A stretch of DNA of 64,000 nt. Source: Polaromonas sp. YR568 (GTDB taxonomy: Bacteria > Pseudomonadota > Gammaproteobacteria > Burkholderiales > Burkholderiaceae_C). Numbering within the stretch: the first letter of the stretch is position 1; each line of letters begins with the position of its first letter. Shown here piece by piece: positions 1-7,600 of the stretch. The stretch spans positions 62,001 to 126,000 of the forward strand of contig NZ_FPBM01000002.1 in NCBI RefSeq assembly GCF_900116715.1. Reading direction: 5' to 3'. Position numbers and translations under genes: made by a program. The notes under the pieces are model-generated. The model saw only the letters and a program-made list of their open reading frames with translations. It searched no databases and was not told the DNA's origin.

Positions 1-40
1 CACGGCTGTTGGGGCTTGCGTGGGCGTGGCTGCTTTCATG

Positions 41-120
41 TTTGACACTTTGCACGGAGTTGACGGCAAATGCCATAACTCTACGCATCCATGGACGAAT
101 GATCAATATTTTGACACTTT
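41..120. repeat. Paired 11-base direct repeats upstream of the NmrA-like gene
   Basis: The 11-mer TTTGACACTTT occurs twice, at 41-51 and 110-120, on the same strand and 69 bases apart. Each copy contains a TTGACA -35-like hexamer, but no good -10 box lies 16-18 bases after either. They could be regulator half-sites or alternative promoter elements for the gene at 186. The rest of 1-185 shows no coding signal. Confidence 0.35.
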
Positions 121-185
121 TCAGCATTGAAAGTCCAGCTTCAGATTTTTACCATGGACTTTTAACTTCACGCAAAGGATGAGTC

Positions 186-1088
186 ATGAAAGTTGTAGTC
201 ATGGGTGCAACGGGCCGCACCGGGAAAAGAGTCGCAACCGCCTTGCTGGCCAGCGGCATCGAGGTTCATGTGCTGGGGCGCGAGCCGGCCCGGCTGGCGG
301 ACTTGAAAAAGGCCGGCGCCCGGGTTTGGGCCGGCGACCCGACGCGCGGTGATTTTTTGAAGGAGGCCTTCAAGGGCGCAGATGCGGTCTACACCTTGCT
401 GCCCTACAAAGTCAGCGAACCCAATTACCGCGCCACACAGGCTCTGTTGGGCGAAGCCATCATCGAGGGGATACGCGGCAGCGGCGTCAAAAACGTGGTC
501 TACCTGAGCAGCCTGGGCGCCGACCAGCCCGGCGGCACCGGCATGATAGACACCATGCGCGAGCAGGAGCAACGCCTGCAGGCCCTGATGAAATCAACGC
601 CAGGCCTGAATGTGCTGTGCCTGCGGGCAGGCTCGTTTTTCGAGAACTTCTACGCCGCGCTGGACGTGATCAAACACGAAGGCATCAATGCCGATGCGGT
701 TCGCCCGGACTATCCCGTGCCCATGATTGCCTCCAGCGACATTGCCGATGCGGCAGTGGCAGCCCTGAAGGCGCTCGACTGGAAAGGTTTTGCGGTCCGC
801 GAACTGCTGGGCCAACGGGACATCAGCTACACCGAAGCCACCCGGATCCTGGGCGAACGCATAGGCCGGCCGGAGCTTCAGTATGTCCAGCTGTCCTATG
901 ACGACCTCGAGCAAACCCTGCTGGCCGGCGGATTCGCCGCCGACGTCGCGCCGCTTTACGTCGACATCGCCCGAGCCATCAACGAAGACCGCATAAAAAC
1001 CCTGGAAGGCCGCAACGCTGGCAACACCACGGCGACCAGGTTCGAAGACTTCGCCGAAGAACTGGCCCGAGCCTACGGGGAAGCCTGA
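186..1088 (+). CDS. NmrA-like NAD(P)-binding oxidoreductase
   Basis: A 300-residue atypical short-chain dehydrogenase of the NmrA/HSCARG type. The N-terminus carries the dinucleotide-binding glycine motif GATGRTGKRV (about residues 7-16), and a GREPARLADL segment follows where the second Rossmann strand contacts the cofactor. Proteins of this family either sense NADP(H) or act as quinone or flavonoid reductases; the sequence does not decide which. No Tyr-x-x-x-Lys catalytic pair of classical SDRs stands out. The ATG at 186 is preceded by a purine-rich AAGGATGAG. The gene is monocistronic, and a palindrome lies between it and the next, convergent gene. The family call is secure, the role is open. 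Confidence 0.85.
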   Translation: MKVVVMGATGRTGKRVATALLASGIEVHVLGREPARLADLKKAGARVWAGDPTRGDFLKEAFKGADAVYTLLPYKVSEPNYRATQALLGEAIIEGIRGSGVKNVVYLSSLGADQPGGTGMIDTMREQEQRLQALMKSTPGLNVLCLRAGSFFENFYAALDVIKHEGINADAVRPDYPVPMIASSDIADAAVAALKALDWKGFAVRELLGQRDISYTEATRILGERIGRPELQYVQLSYDDLEQTLLAGGFAADVAPLYVDIARAINEDRIKTLEGRNAGNTTATRFEDFAEELARAYGEA

Positions 1089-1118
1089 GCTTCAGCGTAG
1101 CAGGGGCGAGATGGAGAA

Positions 1119-1140
1119 AGGGCCTGGAATCCTAGGCCCT
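1119..1140. terminator. Possible bidirectional terminator hairpin
   Basis: A perfect 7-bp inverted repeat, AGGGCCT / AGGCCCT, flanks an 8-base loop between the convergent ends of the genes at 186 and 1197. No T-run follows on either strand, so it is a weak intrinsic terminator at best. Position, more than strength, supports the call. Confidence 0.4.
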
Positions 1141-1196
1141 GGTTCCATCTGAATATTAGTTAACATAATATACATCGTAGAACATAAACCCAATTT

Positions 1197-1514
1197 CTAG
1201 ATAGACTCGTTCTGGCTATCCGCCACCTGGCAAGCATCGCCAGAAATACATAGCCTCTCCAGAAACTCAATCGTCTTCCAGGTCTGCCACTTCACGCGAT
1301 CGGCAAACCAGTAGGCAGTCACGGGCCGCTGTGACATGACGGACAAGGCGCCCATCACGTCCGCAGTATGAAGCGAATCCGGCAGGTCCGGCCACTTCAG
1401 CAAGCGGTATTCGGGGCCGTCTGTATGTTCAGGCAGCAATGTGGTGTCCGGCGCGGGGGCTTCGGTTCCGTAGAAGCGGCGCAGGATGGGCATGGTGAGC
1501 AAGTGAAGTGACAA
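1197..1514 (-). CDS. Small protein of unknown function downstream of the haemagglutinin gene
   Basis: A 105-residue protein I do not recognise. It is rich in Trp and charged residues (KWQTWKTIEFLERL near residues 72-85), has two Cys near the C-terminus, and has no signal peptide or membrane segment. The longest reading uses a TTG codon at 1514 with a GGAG seven bases upstream; the first ATG (1493) has no visible ribosome site, so TTG is plausible. It starts 123 bases after the tpsA stop on the same strand and may be a distal member of that transcript. Coding status is likely but not certain. Confidence 0.5.
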   Translation of the reverse strand: MSLHLLTMPILRRFYGTEAPAPDTTLLPEHTDGPEYRLLKWPDLPDSLHTADVMGALSVMSQRPVTAYWFADRVKWQTWKTIEFLERLCISGDACQVADSQNESI

Positions 1515-1637
1515 GGGATTGCTCCAATACTTATATATATGAGGTGAAGGGTGGCGCTGGGCGAATTACCGCCCGGGCAAGCCGCCGGCAGCCGGCGGCC
1601 CAAGGGCTGCCGGGGTTGCCGTTCGCTGCCGACGGGT

Positions 1638-4600
1638 TTATTGAGGCGCCGCGTTGGCCGAGACCGTCATGGGTGCGGCCTGCTGGTTCACGCTGACCGG
1701 CGTCAAGGTTGCGGGTGTAGCCGCCTGCCCTGCCCCGTCCGCCTCCAGCGATTTGTTGCGCGGCGGGTTGCGTGGCGCGCGTGGCGGCACTTTGGCTGGT
1801 GGGGCCTTGATGACCGGTTTGATCACGGCGACCTTGACCTGGGGTGCGGTGCCGGCCTTGGGCGCTTTCACCCTGGCTTCCGGAGCTTCTCGCGTTTCGG
1901 GCGCGACGAGTGCGGTCTTGGGCGCCAGGGCCGTGGCGGGCACAAACACCGGCATGGCGGTGTTGACCGGGGCCGCCGCGACCGGGCCTTGTGGCACGGG
2001 TGCGGGTGCCACCGGGGCCGTGACAACCGGAGTCACCGGCGCAGGTGCGGGTGGTACCGTCGGCGCTATCACCGGCGCTATCACCGGCGCAGGTGCGGGC
2101 GTCGTGCCCGCGGCCGGAAGCGGCGCCCGGGTCTGAACGCGCGCTATGTCGGAGACCTGCAGCTCATCGACTTTCAGGCGGTTCTTGACTTCATAAAGAT
2201 CCTGGTCGACGACACGCGGCGCTTCGGAGATCCGCGAGGCCAAGGGGTTGGTGGCTACCACCACATTGACATCGACGCCGTAGGCCGTGAGTTTTTCTTC
2301 GTTGGAGCGTGCCGTGGACGTGATGGCGATGTTGGGCGACACGTTGGTTCCGAGCGCGGCCTCCTGTGAGGTGATGGCGCCGCCCGCAGTGGTGAGCGTG
2401 GTGGTCTGGCCGGCGCCTGAGGTGATGGTGCTGACCTTGCCGTCCGCCGCGGTTCGGCCGTACTGCAAGCCGGTGATGCCTTCAGCCGCGGACCAGGACA
2501 CGGGGTTGTCGACCGTCGTGGAGAAACCCGCAGCGCCGAAGCTCGCATGCCCGGACACAGTGCGCGACTCGGTGTCGGTCGCCTCCAGCAGCGAGATGCC
2601 GGTCTGCGCCGTGAGCGTCGCCTTGCCCGCCGCATCGACTGTGGCGCCCTTGGTCGTCACGCCCTTGCCGGCGTTCAGCGTCACGTCGCCACCGGTGGAT
2701 TTGATGTTGACGCCGGTGTTGGTGACTTTTTCGTAGTCCTGCTTGCTGTGGCCGGTCGTTATTTCGACGCCGGCGGCGACTTCCCAGGCCAGGCCGGTTT
2801 CCGCGCTGACGCCGAGAGCCACCTTGGCCCTGACTTTGTCGACGGTGTTGCCGCCCAGGCCGTTTTTCGTCTCGGTGTTTTTGGCTGCATCCAGGATCAC
2901 ATCGCCGTTGGTAGATGCCACGGTGACCGGGCCTGCTGCGGTGATGGCGGTTCCCGTCAGGCGGACATCGCCCTTGTCGGCCGCGCCTGTGCCCTGTATG
3001 TTGACCGAGCCCGCGTTGATGCTGCCCACCACGGCGGTGGACTTGGTCTGGGTGATCTTCATCTGGTCAAAGGTGGTGACTGTTTCGCCGAGGAAACCCG
3101 CGGTGACAGATGCGTCCTTGGGGCTGACGGTGGCGACAATGCCTGCGCGGGCGTCTTCTTTCCATTCCTGGTTGAAGGCGGTCCGGGTGGTCTTGTTTTC
3201 CGCGGCCTTGAAGTCGAGCTCACCTGCGTTGAGCGTGACCGCGCCGCCGGCGTTGAACTGCGCGCCGGCCAGCGTTGTCTTCTCGGTGGAGGTCGAGGTG
3301 ATATTGCTGCCAGCCTTGTAGCTGGAGGTCACCGCCGCTTCCACTTTCGACTCCTTGGTTTTTTCCTGGCCGAAGGTGTAGACCCTCAGGCCGGCCGAGA
3401 CGTCCAGGGTGGGCGAGAGGCCGTTGTTCATGCCCGCGCCGCCCACGCCGGCCTGGCCGCCGGCGATTTCTTCGGCCCAGAGGCCCACGTAAATGCCCGC
3501 GCGGTAGTCCTTGTTGGTTTCGGTTTTGTTGTTCCAGGCTGTGTCCGACACCGCCTGGTCCTCGATGGTTTTGGCTGTCTGGGTGATGCTGCCGGTCTTT
3601 GCCTCGATTTTGGTGGCCTGGTCGGTGATCTTGTCGGTCGCGGTGCGGGTGACGTTGCCGCCCGCAGTGAACTCATTGCCCACGCTGTTGGTGCTTCCGG
3701 TGCTTTCAACGCCCGAGCGCTGGTTGTTGCGGTAGCCGATGCTGACGTCCGTCTTGTTGTCGGCGAGCGCTTTCACCCCTGCCCCGGGCGTGCCGCCGGT
3801 GACGCCCGTCACGCGGGCCCGGGCATAGGCCTGGCTGTCGCTGCGGCCTTCGAGGCTGAGCCCCTGCGTTTCCTGCGACCAGGTCGTGGTCAGCGATTTT
3901 TCATCCTTCGCCGCTTCGTTGGTGATGTCTTTGGCGGTGATGGAAAGGTCTTGCCCGGCCGTCATCTGCGAGCCCACAAATTTGGCCGTTTCAGCAGCCG
4001 TCACGCTGAGGTTGCCGCCTGAGCTGATCCTGGACGCCGTGTTGACGATGGTCTTGTCGACCGTGGTCTTGTTCTCGGTGCGCTGCCCTATCGTCATGGC
4101 GCCGTCGTTTTCGGTTCTGGCGATGGCGTCCGCTTTGGCCGAGGCCAGCGGAGCGCCGTTTTCGCCGGGGCCGTCTGGCTCCGTGTAGATCCTGGACGCG
4201 CCGGCCTCCACGCTGGAGACCGACTTGCCATCCACAAATACGCCGATGGACAGGCTGGTGTTGGTGGTCGTGACGGTGTGCTCGTTTTTCGCCGCGAGCA
4301 CCTCCACATTTTTGGCGTTCAGCGCCACGTTGCCGTCGGCGTGCACGTCCGAGCCCTGGACAGTGATGGTGTTGTTGGCGGCCGTCAGGTTGAGGTTGCC
4401 GCGCGCCGTGATTTTGGAGGCCACGCTGGTCTTGTTGACGTCATCCACGGTGGTGGTGGTCTGCGAAAAAATCGTGCCCTGGGCGCGGTTGATGTCGCGG
4501 TTATCCGCGAAGGCGACGTTCGCCTCGCCCTGCGTGCCCATCTGCTTGGTGCTGCTGTAGCTTTCCTGCGAGTAGTCGCGGGTGGTGGGTCCGGCATTGG

Positions 4601-7600
4601 GCGCGGGGTCCCGCACAGGCATTACCGCGGCGATTCTGGCGTAAGCGTCTGCCGACAGGTCCTGCCCCGCCACCAAGGACGTGGTGAGCGTGGTTTTGGT
4701 CTTGGTCTCGTCCTCGCGCGTGCCGATGATCAGGTTGCCGGAACTTGTGGCGTTGAGGTTCCCGCCCACGTCGACGGTGGCGCTGTACAGGGCGGTATCA
4801 CCGCCCTTGCTGTTGAGTGTGAGGTTGCCACCCGTCACCAGGCTGGAGCCGGTGTTGGTGGTGGTGGTGCTGGTCTGCTCCCAGTGCATGGACGAAAGCC
4901 CGGTCCGCTCGGAACCAAAGGCGGATGTGCGGGTAACGTCTTTGATGGTGTCGAAGGTGATGCCTCCGCCCGCCTCCAGGCTGGCGTCTCCCTTGGCCGC
5001 GAGGTTGGCGCCTATCACCTCGATGTTCTTGCCGGCGTTCAGGCTCAGGTTGCCGCTGGTCGCCTCGATGCCGGCGGTATTGCCGACGGTGGTCTGGCAA
5101 AACTTCGCGCTGTCGGCGCAGCCGGTGTCGGTGGTGGCCATCCCGCCCACGGTCACGGCGGTGCCGGTCGAGGTCAGGGTTTTATTGATGATGCTGCCTC
5201 CGGTCGATGTGAGCGACACCGAGCCGCCCTTGATGCTTCCGCTCTCGTTGCTGATGTCGTTTTTGGCGGTGATGGACAGGCTGTCAGTGGCGACGATGGC
5301 GCCGCCCTTGTTGGCCACGGAGTCCATGTTGCTCATCGTGATGGATCTGGCCGCAATCATGGTGCCGCCTTGCAGGCTGGCAATGGTGCTTGCCGAGAGG
5401 TAGACCACGGGTGTCAGCACGTCCTGGCCGGCCACGTTGATCTTGACCATCCAGACAACGTCATGCGTCAGTTGCGCCAGCTTGTCGTTGCCGGGCGCCT
5501 CCCCCCAGGCGAAGCCCAGGCTCTTGGCCTCCAGGGCGCCATTCGTCATCATGGCCTGCAGGAGGTCGGACTCTTTCTGGTAACCGGCCAGCAGGTTCTG
5601 GCCGGTCTGGGCCACGAGCTGCTGGCGGATCAGGTAGGCCTCGTAGTTGGCGTCGCCCAGGCGTTTGGTGAGCTGGTCCGGGTTCATGCCGAACTGGTCG
5701 GCCAGGTAGGACGAGCCGTACAGGTTGGTGACGGTGGCAAACAGCGGGTTGGTCTCCACCAGGTAAGTCGCCGAGCCGCCCGGCGTCATCACGAAGTAGC
5801 CGTTGGGGTTGGTGGGCAACTGGATGACGATGCCGCCGAAGGTGACGGCGCTCGCGCTGCCCACCGGCGAGACATTGATCACCGCGGCCGTTGTGCCGGC
5901 CGGCGTGCTGGTGCTGGCCAGGGCCGAGCCGGTGGCCGCCGATGCGCTCTTGGCTACCGGGGCGGCGCCGAACTGCGGGCCCGATGTGCTCAGGCCGAAG
6001 CCGGACAGCGTGGCGGCGTTGCTGGCGTAGATGCCGCCGGCCCGCGCACTGAGAACGCCCGGCGTCACCAGCTGGTCGCCGGACTCGTTCTTCTTCACCT
6101 GCCATTCATAGGCCGTCGCCTGGTAACACGACAGGGCCGCACAGTGCGAGTAGATGTCCCAGGTCTTTTGCCATTCCTGGTAGCCCAGCGACAGGCTGTC
6201 GTTGGTGAAGCTGCCCGTCCCGATGAGCGTCACCGTGGGCGCCGAGATACTGCTTCCCAGGTTTTTGCCGCTGGTGAAGTTCCTGATGGTGATGGAGTTC
6301 CCGCCTATGAGCTGCGGCGTGAACGTAGGCGCCGTGTTGTTCGCATACTGCTGCTCCAGGCGCCAGGTTTCCTTCCAGTACTCGTTCACGTAGGTGTCGG
6401 GAAAGGAATACCACTCGTCGCGCTGGTAGTAGGTGGTGGGCGTGGTTCTGGAAACCTCGACCCAGCTGCGGGTGTCGCCGCCCGCCACCTCGTTTTTGAA
6501 GGTGGCGGCGTCTATGGTCATGGCTCCGCCCGCGCGGACCACGCTGTTGTTGACGAAGGCGCCCGCGGTCAGGTTCATGTTGCCGCCGCTGTCCATCGTG
6601 CCGGTTTGGCCCGAGATGGTGCCGACGTTGGTGATGGTATGGCCCGCGGCGGTCGCCGTGAGCGTGCTGCCGGCATACAGTGCGCCGGAGTTGCTGATGT
6701 CGCCGGCTGTGGCCGTCACGTTCAGGTCGCCCAGCGCCGAGATGCCGCCCGTGTTGGTGTTGTTCAGGGACGCTGCATTAAAAATCAGGTTGCCGCCGGA
6801 ATGGATGGCGCCGGGGTTGCTGAAATTGTTCCCCGCCAGAATGGTGGTATTGCCGCCCGCCGTGGAACCGACGATCTTTGCGGTGGTGCCGCCCAGCGTG
6901 AGCGAGCTTGCCGCCACCGTCATGTCGTTGGTCGAGCCCAGGCTGCCGCCGTCAGCGATCGTCAGGTCCTGGGTGGTGAGCGCCACAGTCTGGCCCAGTA
7001 TCTTGCCGCTGCCGCCTATGCCTATGGTGACACCGTTGCTGCCGCCCTGCCCCTTCACGTCCAGCAGGCCGCCGGATTGCATGAGGCCCTGGTTGTCCAC
7101 GGCGTAAGCGGCATCGGTGCCACGCACGGTCAGGCTTGTGCCGGCGAGGATCTTGCCGGCGGCCGTGTTGCTCACACCGGTGGCTACGTTGAGGGCGGCC
7201 GAGCTGGTGGACTGCAGCGTCCCGCTGTTGGTGATCTGGTTGGCGGTCATCGTGCCGCTGCCGGCAGCCGTGGTGGCCAGTGTCAGCGTGCCGCTGTTGT
7301 TGACGGTGTTGGCCACGTTGAACGTGCTGGCGCCGGCGCCGCCTTGCAGCACACCGGCATTGGCCAGGTCGGCCGCCGTGACGGCCAGCTGGTTGGCCAT
7401 GATTTTCCCGGTCACGGTGTTGTTCAGCGACGTGGCCGTGCTCAACGTGGCCGAGCCGGTGGATTGCAGCGTCCCGCTGTTGGTGATCTGGTTGGCGTTG
7501 ATGGTGCCGCTGCCCGCGCCGGTAGTCGCCAGCGTCAGGGTGCCGCTGTTGGTCAGCGTGTTGGTGACGTTCACCGTGCTGGCACCGCTGCCGCCCTGCA

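Noticed and set aside
1638..2140. A possible contact-dependent inhibition toxin at the end of the exoprotein
   Set aside because: No VENN-type junction or globular toxin domain is visible; the end is Pro/Ala-rich and basic, and no convincing immunity gene follows.
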